Source: DATESN01 sp035270785 (GTDB lineage: Bacteria; Bacillota; Clostridia; Lachnospirales; Lachnospiraceae). From it: a DNA stretch of 64,000 nucleotides. The notes beneath the pieces were generated by a model. That model did no database searches, had not been told where the DNA came from, and saw nothing but the letters and a program-made list of their open reading frames with translations. Positions 8,885 to 17,915 of this stretch are shown one piece after another. The stretch is from assembly GCA_035270785.1 (NCBI GenBank), contig DATESN010000075.1:1-64000 (forward strand), read 5' to 3'. A program made the position numbers and the translations under genes. Position 1 is the first letter of the stretch; the number at the start of each line of letters is the position of its first letter.

Positions 8885-10798
8885 ATGAAGCAAGGCTTTC
8901 TAAAAGTGGCAGCAGCCACACCAAAAATTATAGTTGCAGATCCAATTTATAATGCAGGACAAATCTGTATATTGCTAGATCAAGCAGTGGAAAGGCGAGC
9001 AAAAATAATTGTTTTTCCAGAACTATGCTTAACAGGATATACTTGTAATGATTTATTTTTACAAGAAACTATGCTTCTTTGTGCAAAAGAAGGATTGCTT
9101 CAAGTTGTAAAACATTCAGAAGGCAAGGATGCTCTTATTTTTGTAGGATTACCCATTGAAAGAGAGAACAAATTATATAACGTAGTGGCAATTATCCAAG
9201 ATGGGGAAGTATTGGCTTTTGTTCCAAAGAAGTATTTACCAAACTATGGAGAATATTATGAATCAAGATATTTCACACCTGGAAATGAAAAGGCTGTCTC
9301 TTTTGAATTTGACGGGGAACAAGTTCCTTTTGGAATCAATATATTATTTGTGAGTAGTGCTGTGGAAGGTCTCATAGTGGGGTGCGAACTTTGCGAAGAT
9401 TTATGGGCAGTAAATCCACCAAGTACAAAACATGCGCTAGCAGGGGCTACTGTAATTGTAAACTTATCGGCTTCCAATGAAACAGTTGGAAAAGATAGTT
9501 ATCGTAGATCCTTAGTACAGGCAACGAGTGCAAGGCTGTTAGCAGGATATATTTATGCCAGTGCTGGAGAAGGTGAATCGACCCAAGACATTGTTTTTGG
9601 GGGTCCTAATTTGATTGTTGAGAACGGGACTATATTAGCAGAGGCAAAAAGGTTTTCTACAGGATTCATAGTTAGTGATTTGGATATTCATAGACTTCGA
9701 ATGGAAAGGCGTAAAATAAATACATTTGTTCCAGATGAAGAAACACAATATTTAACAGTGCCGTTTGAATTAGAGATAGAAGAGACTAGATTAGAAAGAA
9801 CCTTTAAATGCAATCCATTTGTTCCCCAAGATAAGAATAAAAGAGAACTACGATGTGAAGAGATTTTGTCAATCCAGTCTTATGGTCTAAAAAAAAGGTA
9901 CGAGCATACAGGTTGTAGAACTGCTATCATCGGCGTTTCCGGTGGTCTCGATTCAACCCTTGCCTTGCTAGTAACAGTCAGAACTTTTGATTTGCTTGGA
10001 TTCGACAGAAGTAATATCATATCGGTGACAATGCCTTGCTTTGGAACAACAGATAGGACCTATGATAATGCATGTAAATTAGCAAGAGAACTTGGAACAA
10101 CGTTAGAAGAAGTAGATATAAAAGAAGCAGTTACCCTTCATTTTAGAGATATTAAACAAGACATCAGTGTTCACGACGTTACATATGAGAATGGACAAGC
10201 AAGAGAACGCACACAGATTTTAATGGATATTGCAAACCAACTAGGGGGACTTGTAATTGGTACAGGAGATATGTCTGAACTTGCACTTGGGTTTGCTACC
10301 TACAATGGAGATCATATGTCTATGTACGGGGTAAATGCTGGTGTTCCTAAAACACTAGTAAGACATTTGGTTCAATATTATGCAGAAACCTGTGAAAATG
10401 AAAAACTAACATTGCTTTTAACGGATGTATTAGATACTCCAGTTAGTCCAGAGCTGTTACCTCCTAAAGATGGTGTTATCTCCCAGAAGACAGAAGATAT
10501 TGTGGGACCTTATGAATTACATGATTTTTTTCTGTATTACATGTTACGTATGGGTTTTGAACCAAAAAAAATATATCGTATCGCCATGCTATCCTTTGAA
10601 GGAATCTATGACAAGAGTACAATATTGAAGTGGTTAAAGCTATTTTACAAGAGATTTTTTATGCAACAGTTTAAACGTTCGTGTATGCCTGACGGACCTA
10701 AAGTTGGTAGCGTTGCTTTGTCACCAAGAGGAGATCTACGAATGCCATCAGATGCTAGCAGTCATATTTGGATGAAGCAATTGGATGAACTTATTTGA
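8885..10798 (+). CDS. nadE: glutamine-dependent NAD+ synthetase
   Basis: This 637-residue two-domain enzyme makes NAD from deamido-NAD, ATP and glutamine. The N-terminal nitrilase-like glutaminase (about 1-300) has the catalytic Glu46 (FPELCLTGY), a Lys in FVPKKYLPNYGEYYE and Cys170 in GCELCEDLW. The C-terminal synthetase has the ATP-binding SGGLDST motif and the TGDMSELALGF block. The length matches the long glutamine-using form rather than the short ammonia-only form. The start follows TAGGAG at 8874-8879. A strong terminator follows the gene. Confidence 0.95.
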   Translation: MKQGFLKVAAATPKIIVADPIYNAGQICILLDQAVERRAKIIVFPELCLTGYTCNDLFLQETMLLCAKEGLLQVVKHSEGKDALIFVGLPIERENKLYNVVAIIQDGEVLAFVPKKYLPNYGEYYESRYFTPGNEKAVSFEFDGEQVPFGINILFVSSAVEGLIVGCELCEDLWAVNPPSTKHALAGATVIVNLSASNETVGKDSYRRSLVQATSARLLAGYIYASAGEGESTQDIVFGGPNLIVENGTILAEAKRFSTGFIVSDLDIHRLRMERRKINTFVPDEETQYLTVPFELEIEETRLERTFKCNPFVPQDKNKRELRCEEILSIQSYGLKKRYEHTGCRTAIIGVSGGLDSTLALLVTVRTFDLLGFDRSNIISVTMPCFGTTDRTYDNACKLARELGTTLEEVDIKEAVTLHFRDIKQDISVHDVTYENGQARERTQILMDIANQLGGLVIGTGDMSELALGFATYNGDHMSMYGVNAGVPKTLVRHLVQYYAETCENEKLTLLLTDVLDTPVSPELLPPKDGVISQKTEDIVGPYELHDFFLYYMLRMGFEPKKIYRIAMLSFEGIYDKSTILKWLKLFYKRFFMQQFKRSCMPDGPKVGSVALSPRGDLRMPSDASSHIWMKQLDELI

Positions 10799-10807
10799 TT
10801 TTGTAGA

Positions 10808-10848
10808 AACGACCTTAGCTATTTATTCTTAGCTAAGGTCGTTTTCTT
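10808..10848 (+). terminator. intrinsic terminator after nadE
   Basis: A perfect 13-bp stem (10808-10820 with 10831-10843) with a 10-nt loop is followed by a short U-rich tract. It lies between the convergent nadE and small membrane protein genes and could work in both directions. Confidence 0.85.
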
Positions 10849-10884
10849 ATTTTGTTTAAGTAGCGCATATGTATAAGAAAGCAT

Positions 10885-11340
10885 TTATTCATTTGTATCT
10901 AAAGGTGCTTGAGCTTTGAGAAGTGCTGCCTCTATAGCATCAATTAATGTCATTGTGGTATATCTTTTGTCCTGATCATAGGTAATATTCTCTAAGGACT
11001 GTGTACTAGTAATCTGACTAGCTATATTTTCGAAGGACGGTTCAATGAGGGGAAACATAGTAGTAATTGCCTCATCAAGATTCACAAGACATAGGGAATT
11101 AATGTTATTTTCATCAACTGCAACTTCGATATCAACAGCCATGTCATTTAAAATAAGTGACGATGTATAAACGCCTGGCACAAATAGGGACATGGTCTCT
11201 ATCGCTGAATCATCTTTTTTATCTTTAGGCAAAAACATAATTACTAATAGGACAATAAATAGGATGCCCAGTAAAATAAAGATGCCAGTATAAATCAGTT
11301 CTTTTAAATGAAGTACAACAATCTTTGTTTTTGAACTCAT
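10885..11340 (-). CDS. small membrane protein with a degenerate FMN-binding-like domain
   Basis: The start at 11340 is chosen because a GGAG motif precedes it, giving 151 residues. One membrane helix (about 17-37) follows a short basic N-terminus, and the rest is probably extracytoplasmic. The pattern GVYTSSLILNDMAVDIEVAV followed by INSLCLVN and a C-terminal TLIDAIEAALLKA resembles the FMN_bind fold. The usual S/T-GAT flavin-attachment motif is replaced by YTTMT, so covalent FMN is doubtful. This family link is my inference. It is a single gene, convergent with nadE and divergent from dapF. Confidence 0.6.
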   Translation of the reverse strand: MSSKTKIVVLHLKELIYTGIFILLGILFIVLLVIMFLPKDKKDDSAIETMSLFVPGVYTSSLILNDMAVDIEVAVDENNINSLCLVNLDEAITTMFPLIEPSFENIASQITSTQSLENITYDQDKRYTTMTLIDAIEAALLKAQAPLDTNE

Positions 11341-11485
11341 GACAGTATCTCCGTAAATTTTTCGTTTATATAGTTTATTATGCAATCCACTAGTTTATAA
11401 CTAAAATAACAGAAAGAAAGTTTTATAAAATATTATCACTCTATTAACCATTTTGAATAATGTATAGTATGGGAGTTGATATGAT

Positions 11486-12379
11486 ATGAAATTTACAAAA
11501 ATGCATGGGTGCGGAAATGACTATATATACATAAACGAACTAACTCAACCAGTTACTGAAAATAAAGTTGAAATAGTTAAAAGACTTTGTCATAGACATT
11601 TTGGAATAGGCGGCGACGGTGTCATATTTATTAAGGAGTCAAAAATCGCTGATTTTGAAATGGAAATGTACAATGTCGATGGAACCAGGGCCGAAATGTG
11701 TGGAAATGGAATCCGCTGCGTGGGAAAGTATGTATATGAATATGACTTGACGGATAAGAATATGATTACCATTGAAAGTTTTGGAAAGATAAAAACACTA
11801 TACATGTATGTGGAAAAGGAAAGGAGAAAAGTATCGACTATTATAGTGGATATGGGAAGTCCTATACTTTTTGGAAACAATATCCCTGTATTATCACAAA
11901 ATGGGGAATTGTTAGCAAAAAAAGTAATTGATAGTGCTATCACTATTGAGGGAATCATTTATAAAATGACTTGTGTATCCATGGGAAATCCACATGCTGT
12001 AGTATTTGTGAAAGATGTGGATGAGGTTCCAGTGAAAGAGATAGGACCACTTTTTGAAAATCATAAACGTTTTCCCAATCGAACAAATGTCGAGTTTGTT
12101 CAAGTGATTGATAGAAGAACCATTAAGATGCGTGTATGGGAAAGAGGGTCTGGAGAAACTTTGGCTTGTGGAACCGGCAGTTGCGCAGCCGTGGTGGCTT
12201 GTGTATTGAATAATGATACGGATAATAAAGTGCAAGTGAACTTACGTGGCGGAACATTACAGGTGGAATGGGATCGACAGGGAAATCTAGTATTTTTGTC
12301 TGGCGGCGCGGATGTGGTATTTGATGGAGAGATTGCTCTGTACAATGATTCCATTGACGAATCTATTACTTACTGTTAA
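11486..12379 (+). CDS. dapF: diaminopimelate epimerase
   Basis: The enzyme interconverts LL- and meso-diaminopimelate, the last step before meso-DAP enters peptidoglycan or lysine synthesis. At 297 residues it is slightly longer than the usual 270-285. The two catalytic Cys are present: Cys72 in MCGNGIRC and Cys228 in ACGTGSC, with substrate-binding MHGCGNDY at the N-terminus. The start at 11486 follows GGGAG at 11471-11475. The next gene (12429) follows closely, so the two may share a transcript. Confidence 0.95.
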   Translation: MKFTKMHGCGNDYIYINELTQPVTENKVEIVKRLCHRHFGIGGDGVIFIKESKIADFEMEMYNVDGTRAEMCGNGIRCVGKYVYEYDLTDKNMITIESFGKIKTLYMYVEKERRKVSTIIVDMGSPILFGNNIPVLSQNGELLAKKVIDSAITIEGIIYKMTCVSMGNPHAVVFVKDVDEVPVKEIGPLFENHKRFPNRTNVEFVQVIDRRTIKMRVWERGSGETLACGTGSCAAVVACVLNNDTDNKVQVNLRGGTLQVEWDRQGNLVFLSGGADVVFDGEIALYNDSIDESITYC

Positions 12380-12428
12380 ACTAATTAAAAATTTGAACCC
12401 ATGCGCAAGCGTGTTGATAGGTGAAAGA

Positions 12429-12884
12429 TTGAAGATATTAGTTGATGCAGATGCATGCCCTGTTGTTAAGATTATAGAAAAAATAGCCAAAGCAGATGAT
12501 ATTCCTGTTATTTTATTTTGCGACACCAATCATGTCTTATATTCAGACTATAGTGAAATCATTGTCATTGGAGCAGGGGCAGATGCAGTGGACTTCGCCC
12601 TTGTAAATAAGTGCAATGGGCAAGATATTATTGTAAGCCAAGATTATGGCGTAGCTGCTATGGCCCTTGGGAAAAAAGCGTATGCGATTCATCAAAGCGG
12701 AAAATGGTATACAAATGATAATATAGATCTTATGTTAATGGAACGACATATGGCAAAAGAGGCACGCAGAAAAGGTAGCAAAAATCATAGTAAGGGTCCT
12801 AAAAAGAGAACGGAGGAAGACGATAAACGATTTGAAGAGTCTTTCACTAAATTAATTTATATGGCTAAACATAACATGCTATAA
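12429..12884 (+). CDS. YaiI/YqxD (UPF0178, DUF188) family protein
   Basis: I place the start at TTG 12429, preceded by AGGTGA, because family members begin directly with KILVDADACP. This gives 151 residues, the usual length. Longer in-frame readings upstream would overlap dapF and lack family similarity. The DADACP motif, an IVSQDYG block and the C-terminal basic segment with KGSKNHSKGPKKRT are typical. The fold is PIN-like and the biochemical role of the family is unknown. It lies between dapF and the T-box operon. Confidence 0.85.
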   Translation: MKILVDADACPVVKIIEKIAKADDIPVILFCDTNHVLYSDYSEIIVIGAGADAVDFALVNKCNGQDIIVSQDYGVAAMALGKKAYAIHQSGKWYTNDNIDLMLMERHMAKEARRKGSKNHSKGPKKRTEEDDKRFEESFTKLIYMAKHNML

Positions 12885-12901
12885 AAAATTTCTTGATAAA
12901 G

Positions 12902-12930
12902 TTGCAATTGTGAAAATCCTGTGGTAGTAT
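12902..12930 (+). promoter_or_regulatory. sigma-70-type promoter of the T-box operon
   Basis: TTGCAA at 12902-12907 and TAGTAT at 12925-12930 are spaced by 17 bp and lie just upstream of the T-box leader. Transcription would begin near 12937. Confidence 0.6.
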
Positions 12931-12939
12931 GTGAAATAT

Positions 12940-13213
12940 AAATGCAATGAAAGAGACTCTAGTTACGGGTAACTTCAGGGAGATAGCGTCATCGACTGAA
13001 AGCGCTGTTAGTAGGAAGTAACAAACAAAATCTGATTAATCTTTTGGTGAGAACACTCTGGAGCAGATTACCTGACCTAATCATAGCTAGGGTAGTACGT
13101 GGCACACGTTACGTGATAAAAGTGGAAATGCGAAGCATTTCAATGCGGGTGGTACCGCGGATTATGATGTTAATCCGTCCCGGAATACAATAGTATTCCT
13201 GGGCGGTTTTTTT
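12940..13213 (+). promoter_or_regulatory. T-box riboswitch (probable Asn type) with terminator
   Basis: The leader carries the T-box core GGTGGTACCGCGG (13148-13160), whose UGG segment pairs with the uncharged tRNA 3' end. It is followed by a terminator stem at 13175-13188 paired with 13193-13206 and a run of eight U. Upstream is a Stem I-like region (about 12950-13022) with ACTTC 12972-12976 paired to GAAGT 13015-13019. AAC triplets at 13020-13022 and 13024-13026 are candidate Asn specifiers, and a GAA triplet lies at 13015-13017. Uncharged tRNA would stabilise the antiterminator and turn on aspS-gatCAB. The specifier reading is inferred by eye. Confidence 0.9.
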
Positions 13214-13281
13214 GTTGATTTTTATAATAAGGAAAGTAATGGTAATAAACATAATAGGGATAAACAAAAGGAGATAGTGAA

Positions 13282-14613
13282 ATGGAATTTATAAGTGGCA
13301 TTAATCAAAAAGAAACAGTAGAAATTTCCGAATTACTAGTGAATGGTATGGTGGGAAAACAGGTAAAAGTAAATGGAGCGATTCATACCATTCGCGATAT
13401 GGGAAATATTGCGTTTGTAGTCCTTCGTAAAAGAGGGGGTTTGTTACAATGTGTATATGCAGAAGGTGAAACAGCCTTTACTATTAATTCATTAAAGGAA
13501 GCATCTACGGTTGAAGTTTTTGGTACAATTGCAGAAAATGAAAAAGCACCCAATGGAATTGAACTATTATTAAAAGAAATCAAAGTACTTTCAGAGCCAG
13601 CAGAACCTATGCCAATTCCAATTGCAAAATGGAAAATGAATACAAATCTTGAGACAAATTTAAATTTGCGCCCTATCTCTTTAAGAAATATTAGAGAAAG
13701 AGCAAAATTTAAGATTCAAGAAGGAATAGTAGTAGGATTTCGCGAATTCCTGCATCAACAAGAATTTACGGAAATCAGAACTCCTAAGATTGGGTCAAAA
13801 GGAGCAGAAGGTGGAGCAAATATCTTTAAGCTTGATTATTTTCATCGTCCTGCAGTGCTAGCCCAAAGTCCACAATTTTACAAACAAATGATGGTAGGAG
13901 TGTTCGATAGAGTATTTGAAACAGGACCCGTATTTCGTGCAGAAAAACATAATACCAAACGCCATCTAAATGAATATACTTCTCTGGACTTTGAAATGGG
14001 ATATATTGATGGGTTTGAAGATATTATGGCAATGGAAACGGGAGTTCTTCAATATATCATGGGGACACTTACAAAAGATTATGCAAAAGAACTAAAGATA
14101 CTTGGTGTGACACTTCCAAACGTTTCCCATATTCCATGTGTAAGATTTGATGAAGCAAAAAAACTTGTTTCGGAAAAATATAATCGTACCATTAAGAATC
14201 CATTTGATTTAGAACCGGAAGAGGAAGTACTAATTGGACAATATTTCAAAGAAGAATGTGATGCAGACTTTGTATTCGTAACACATTATCCATCTAAGAA
14301 ACGTCCATTTTATGCTATGGATGATCCAAGCGATACAACCTACACATTAAGCTTTGATTGTTTATTTAGAGGAATGGAGATTACAACTGGTGGACAACGT
14401 ATTCACGATTATAACATGCTAATGGAAAAGATTGCGGCAAGACAAATGACAGAAGAAGGTATGGAACACTATTTACTTGCATTTAAACATGGCATGCCTC
14501 CACATGGTGGATTAGGTATTGGATTAGAACGTCTTACTATGAAACTTCTTGGAGAAGAAAATGTAAGGGAAACAACATTATTTCCAAGAGATTTATCACG
14601 TTTGGAACCATAA
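13282..14613 (+). CDS. aspS: aspartyl-tRNA synthetase, archaeal-type, probably non-discriminating
   Basis: This 443-residue class II synthetase is of the short archaeal/eukaryotic type without the bacterial GAD insertion. An OB-fold anticodon-binding domain (about 20-110) precedes the catalytic core, which has motif 2 FRAEKHNTKRHLNEYTSLD and motif 3 GIGLERLTM. Operon linkage with gatCAB and the Asn-type T-box suggest it charges tRNA-Asn with Asp, which GatCAB then amidates to Asn-tRNA. A standard bacterial AspRS probably exists elsewhere. The RBS is AAGGAGA at 13268-13274. Whether it also charges tRNA-Asp cannot be read here. Confidence 0.88.
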   Translation: MEFISGINQKETVEISELLVNGMVGKQVKVNGAIHTIRDMGNIAFVVLRKRGGLLQCVYAEGETAFTINSLKEASTVEVFGTIAENEKAPNGIELLLKEIKVLSEPAEPMPIPIAKWKMNTNLETNLNLRPISLRNIRERAKFKIQEGIVVGFREFLHQQEFTEIRTPKIGSKGAEGGANIFKLDYFHRPAVLAQSPQFYKQMMVGVFDRVFETGPVFRAEKHNTKRHLNEYTSLDFEMGYIDGFEDIMAMETGVLQYIMGTLTKDYAKELKILGVTLPNVSHIPCVRFDEAKKLVSEKYNRTIKNPFDLEPEEEVLIGQYFKEECDADFVFVTHYPSKKRPFYAMDDPSDTTYTLSFDCLFRGMEITTGGQRIHDYNMLMEKIAARQMTEEGMEHYLLAFKHGMPPHGGLGIGLERLTMKLLGEENVRETTLFPRDLSRLEP

Positions 14614-14644
14614 GTTAATCATATAATAAGGAAGGAAAATGATC

Positions 14645-14938
14645 ATGGCAAATATAATAAGTGATGAAATAATAGATTATGTTGGTATTTTGGCGAAACT
14701 AGAACTTTCAGGTGAAGAAAAAGAATTTGCAAAAAAAGATATGGCTAGTATGCTAGATTATATTGATAAATTAAGCGAATTAAATACAGAAGGCGTGGAA
14801 CCAATGAGTCACGTTTTTAAAGTGAATAATGTGTTCAGAGAAGATGTAGTGACAAATGGTGATAATAGGGACAATATTCTTTCTAATGCACCAGCACAAA
14901 AAAACGGGGCCTTTAAAGTACCGCGTACGGTAGAATAG
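14645..14938 (+). CDS. gatC: Asp/Glu-tRNA amidotransferase subunit C
   Basis: GatC is the small subunit that stabilises GatA-GatB. The start at 14645 is preferred over 14639 because AAGGAAGG at 14628-14635 gives better spacing, yielding 97 residues. Family features are visible: an N-terminal helix with YVGILAKLELS, MLDYIDKLSELNTEGVEPMSHV and a C-terminal ending in GAFKVPRTVE. It lies 31 bp after aspS and 9 bp before gatA. Confidence 0.93.
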   Translation: MANIISDEIIDYVGILAKLELSGEEKEFAKKDMASMLDYIDKLSELNTEGVEPMSHVFKVNNVFREDVVTNGDNRDNILSNAPAQKNGAFKVPRTVE

Positions 14939-14947
14939 GGGGAAAGA

Positions 14948-16429
14948 ATGAGCATATTAGATGTTACCGCAGTAGAATTAGGTAAAAAGATTAAATCAGG
15001 AGAAGTGAAAGTAATCGATGCAACAAAAGCTGTTCTTGATCAAATAGAGGCAATCGATGAATCCTATCATTGCTTTGTCACAGTAAATAAGGAAAATGCC
15101 TTAAAAAAAGCAGAAGAAATACAAATAGGAATTGATAATGGGTCTCTTGTAGGACCACTTGCAGGTGTTCCCGTAGCCATTAAGGATAATATGTGTACCT
15201 TAGGTATGCGCACAACGTGTTCTTCAAAAATATTAGGCAATTTTGTTCCCATGTATTCGGCAACTGCAGTTGAACGTCTTGAAAATGCAGGAGCAATTAT
15301 AATAGGTAAGACAAATATGGATGAGTTTGCCATGGGTAGTACCACGGAAACCTCGGCGTTTGGAGAAACTAAAAATCCTTGGAATATTGCTCATGTTCCA
15401 GGAGGCTCTTCAGGAGGGTCTGCAGCAGCAGTAGCAGCAAAAGAATGTTTCTTTGCATTGGGTTCTGATACCGGAGGATCTATTCGTCAACCTGCTTCTT
15501 TCTGTGGCATTGTTGGAATGAAACCTACGTATGGAACAGTATCTCGTTATGGACTGATAGCATACGGATCTTCCCTTGATCAAATAGGACCACTTTGTAA
15601 GGATATAACAGATTGCGCCACTATTTTAGAGACAATTTCTTGTCATGATGAAAAAGATTCAACCTCTGTAAAAAGAGAAGATACGGACTTTACGTCTGCA
15701 CTTATTGATGATGTAAAAGGAATGAAGATTGGTATTCCAAAAGATTATTTTGGTGAAGGTATTGATCCTGAGGTTAAAGATTCCGTGATGGAAGCTGCAA
15801 GAATATTAGAAAATAAAGGCGCTATCATTGAAGAATTTGATTTAGGCTTGGTGGAATATGCAATTCCTGCTTACTATACCATTGCGGCAGCAGAAGCAAG
15901 CTCTAACTTAGAACGGTTTGACGGTATTAAATATGGTTATAGAACAGAAGAATTTGCAAACCTTCATTCTATGTATAAAAAGACGAGGTCCGAAGGATTT
16001 GGACCAGAAGTAAAACGTAGAATCATGCTAGGGTCTTTTGTATTAAGTTCCGGTTACTATGATGCCTATTATTTAAAAGCATTACGTGTAAAAGCGTTGA
16101 TTAAAAAGGCATTTGATGAGGCGTTTACAAAATATGACCTTATCTTAGGACCAGTTTCACCAACAACTGCTCCAAAATTAGGAGAAAGTTTATCAGATCC
16201 TATTAAAATGTACTTAGGTGATATTTATACAATTTCAGTTAATCTGGCAGGGCTTCCAGGTATCAGTGTTCCTTGTGGAAAAGATTCCAAAGGATTACCA
16301 ATTGGTATGCAATTAATTGGTGATAGCTTTCATGAGAAAACACTCATTCAGGCGGCTTTTACCTATGAACAAGCAAGAGGAGTCTTTGAAACAGCTTCTC
16401 TATCAAAGGAAAGTGGAAAGGAGAGTTAA
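14948..16429 (+). CDS. gatA: Asp/Glu-tRNA amidotransferase subunit A
   Basis: GatA releases ammonia from glutamine for tRNA amidation. The 493-residue protein has the amidase signature with the full Ser-cisSer-Lys triad: Lys79 (AIKDNM), Ser154 (GGSSGGSAA) and Ser178 (DTGGSIRQP). These numbers coincide with those of well-studied GatA proteins. The stop overlaps the possible first start of gatB (ATG at 16429), so translation is coupled. Confidence 0.96.
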   Translation: MSILDVTAVELGKKIKSGEVKVIDATKAVLDQIEAIDESYHCFVTVNKENALKKAEEIQIGIDNGSLVGPLAGVPVAIKDNMCTLGMRTTCSSKILGNFVPMYSATAVERLENAGAIIIGKTNMDEFAMGSTTETSAFGETKNPWNIAHVPGGSSGGSAAAVAAKECFFALGSDTGGSIRQPASFCGIVGMKPTYGTVSRYGLIAYGSSLDQIGPLCKDITDCATILETISCHDEKDSTSVKREDTDFTSALIDDVKGMKIGIPKDYFGEGIDPEVKDSVMEAARILENKGAIIEEFDLGLVEYAIPAYYTIAAAEASSNLERFDGIKYGYRTEEFANLHSMYKKTRSEGFGPEVKRRIMLGSFVLSSGYYDAYYLKALRVKALIKKAFDEAFTKYDLILGPVSPTTAPKLGESLSDPIKMYLGDIYTISVNLAGLPGISVPCGKDSKGLPIGMQLIGDSFHEKTLIQAAFTYEQARGVFETASLSKESGKES

Positions 16430-16431
16430 TG

Positions 16432-17865
16432 ATGGCAAAACAATATGAAACAGTAATTGGTTTGGAAGTTCATGTGGAATTAGCAACAAAAACCAAAATA
16501 TTTTGTGGATGCACCACCGAATTTGGTGGTTCACCAAATACCCACACCTGTCCAGTTTGTACAGGCATGCCAGGCTCTCTTCCAGTACTGAATAAACAAG
16601 TGGTAGAGTATGCACTAGCAGTTGGCCTTGCTACAAATTGTACGATTACACAATATTGTAAATTTGATAGAAAGAATTATTTCTATCCGGATAATCCACA
16701 AAACTATCAAATATCTCAATTATACCTTCCGATTTGTCGAAATGGTGGAATTGAAATTGAAACAGTTGCAGGGAAGAAAACAGTTGGTATTCATGAAATT
16801 CACATGGAAGAGGATGCAGGAAAGTTAATTCATGACGAATGGGAAAACTGTTCTTTAGTAGATTACAACAGATCTGGTGTTCCTTTAATTGAAATCGTTT
16901 CGGAACCAGATATGCGTTCCGCGGATGAGGTGATTGCATATCTTGAAAAGCTAAGGCTTATGATTCAATATCTTGGTGCTAGTGATTGTAAATTGCAAGA
17001 AGGATCTATGAGGGCAGATGTTAACTTATCCATTCGTGAGGTAGGAGCACTGGAACTTGGTACCCGAACTGAAATGAAGAATTTAAACTCCTTTAAGGCT
17101 ATTGCAAGAGCAATTGAAGGAGAAAGAGCCCGTCAAATAGAGTTAATAGAAGAAGGAAAGACGGTAACTCAAGAAACGCGAAGGTGGGATGATAATAAAG
17201 AATATTCCTATGCAATGCGAAGCAAAGAAGATGCTCAAGATTATCGCTACTTCCCTGATCCAGACTTAGTTCCAATCAGTATTAGTGATGAGTGGATTGC
17301 AGATATTAAATCAAAACAACCAGAACTTAGAACGGAAAAAATGGAACGCTATAAAAAGGAATTTGATATTCCAGAATATGACATTGAGATTATTACAAGT
17401 TCCAAGCATATGTCAGATATTTTTGAAGCCACAGTTGCTATTTGCAATCAACCGAAAAAAGTTTCAAACTGGTTGATGGTGGAAACCATGCGCCTTTTAA
17501 AAGAGCATGAGATGGAACCGGAGGATATTCGTTTTACGCCGGAGAACCTTGCAAAGTTAATTGCACTAATTGACAGTAAGACAATTAGCCAAACCGTAGG
17601 AAAAGAAGTGTTTGAAATTATCTTTAATAAAAATATTGATCCAGATAACTATGTGGAAGAAAAGGGATTAAAAACAGTAAACGATGAGGGAGCTCTACGA
17701 AAAAAAGTGGAAGAAGTCATCGCTAACAATCCGCAATCAGTTGAGGATTATCATAATGGTAAGGAAAAGGCAATTGGTTTCCTAGTAGGTCAAACTATGA
17801 AAGCAATGCAGGGAAAAGCAGATCCAGGACTTATTAATAAGGTGTTAAAAGAATTTTTATCATAA
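16432..17865 (+). CDS. gatB: Asp/Glu-tRNA amidotransferase subunit B
   Basis: GatB binds the mischarged tRNA, activates the Asp or Glu side chain with ATP and receives ammonia from GatA. It begins YETVIGLEVHVELATKTKIFC and has a Cys pair in CGCTTEF and CPVCTGMPG that belongs to the zinc site. The HIEEDAGK-type block (HMEEDAGK), YNRSGVPLIEIVSEPD and a C-terminal YqeY-like tail are also present. Two adjacent start codons (16429, 16432) are possible; GGAAAGGAGAG at 16416-16425 serves either. It is the last gene of the T-box operon. Confidence 0.95.
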   Translation: MAKQYETVIGLEVHVELATKTKIFCGCTTEFGGSPNTHTCPVCTGMPGSLPVLNKQVVEYALAVGLATNCTITQYCKFDRKNYFYPDNPQNYQISQLYLPICRNGGIEIETVAGKKTVGIHEIHMEEDAGKLIHDEWENCSLVDYNRSGVPLIEIVSEPDMRSADEVIAYLEKLRLMIQYLGASDCKLQEGSMRADVNLSIREVGALELGTRTEMKNLNSFKAIARAIEGERARQIELIEEGKTVTQETRRWDDNKEYSYAMRSKEDAQDYRYFPDPDLVPISISDEWIADIKSKQPELRTEKMERYKKEFDIPEYDIEIITSSKHMSDIFEATVAICNQPKKVSNWLMVETMRLLKEHEMEPEDIRFTPENLAKLIALIDSKTISQTVGKEVFEIIFNKNIDPDNYVEEKGLKTVNDEGALRKKVEEVIANNPQSVEDYHNGKEKAIGFLVGQTMKAMQGKADPGLINKVLKEFLS

Positions 17866-17867
17866 TA

Positions 17868-17915
17868 AAAAAAGGAGCGTCCGGATGGTATTATCATTGG
17901 GACGTTCCTTTTTCA
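17868..17915. terminator. bidirectional terminator after gatB
   Basis: A 15-bp A/T-flanked stem (17868-17882 with 17899-17913, one mismatch) lies between convergent genes. The stop of the minus-strand gene (17894-17896) falls inside its loop. Confidence 0.75.

Noticed and set aside
12312..12428. A longer N-terminus for the YaiI/YqxD protein overlapping dapF
   Set aside because: The extra residues lack family similarity. TTG 12429 has an RBS and gives the normal start KILVDADACP.
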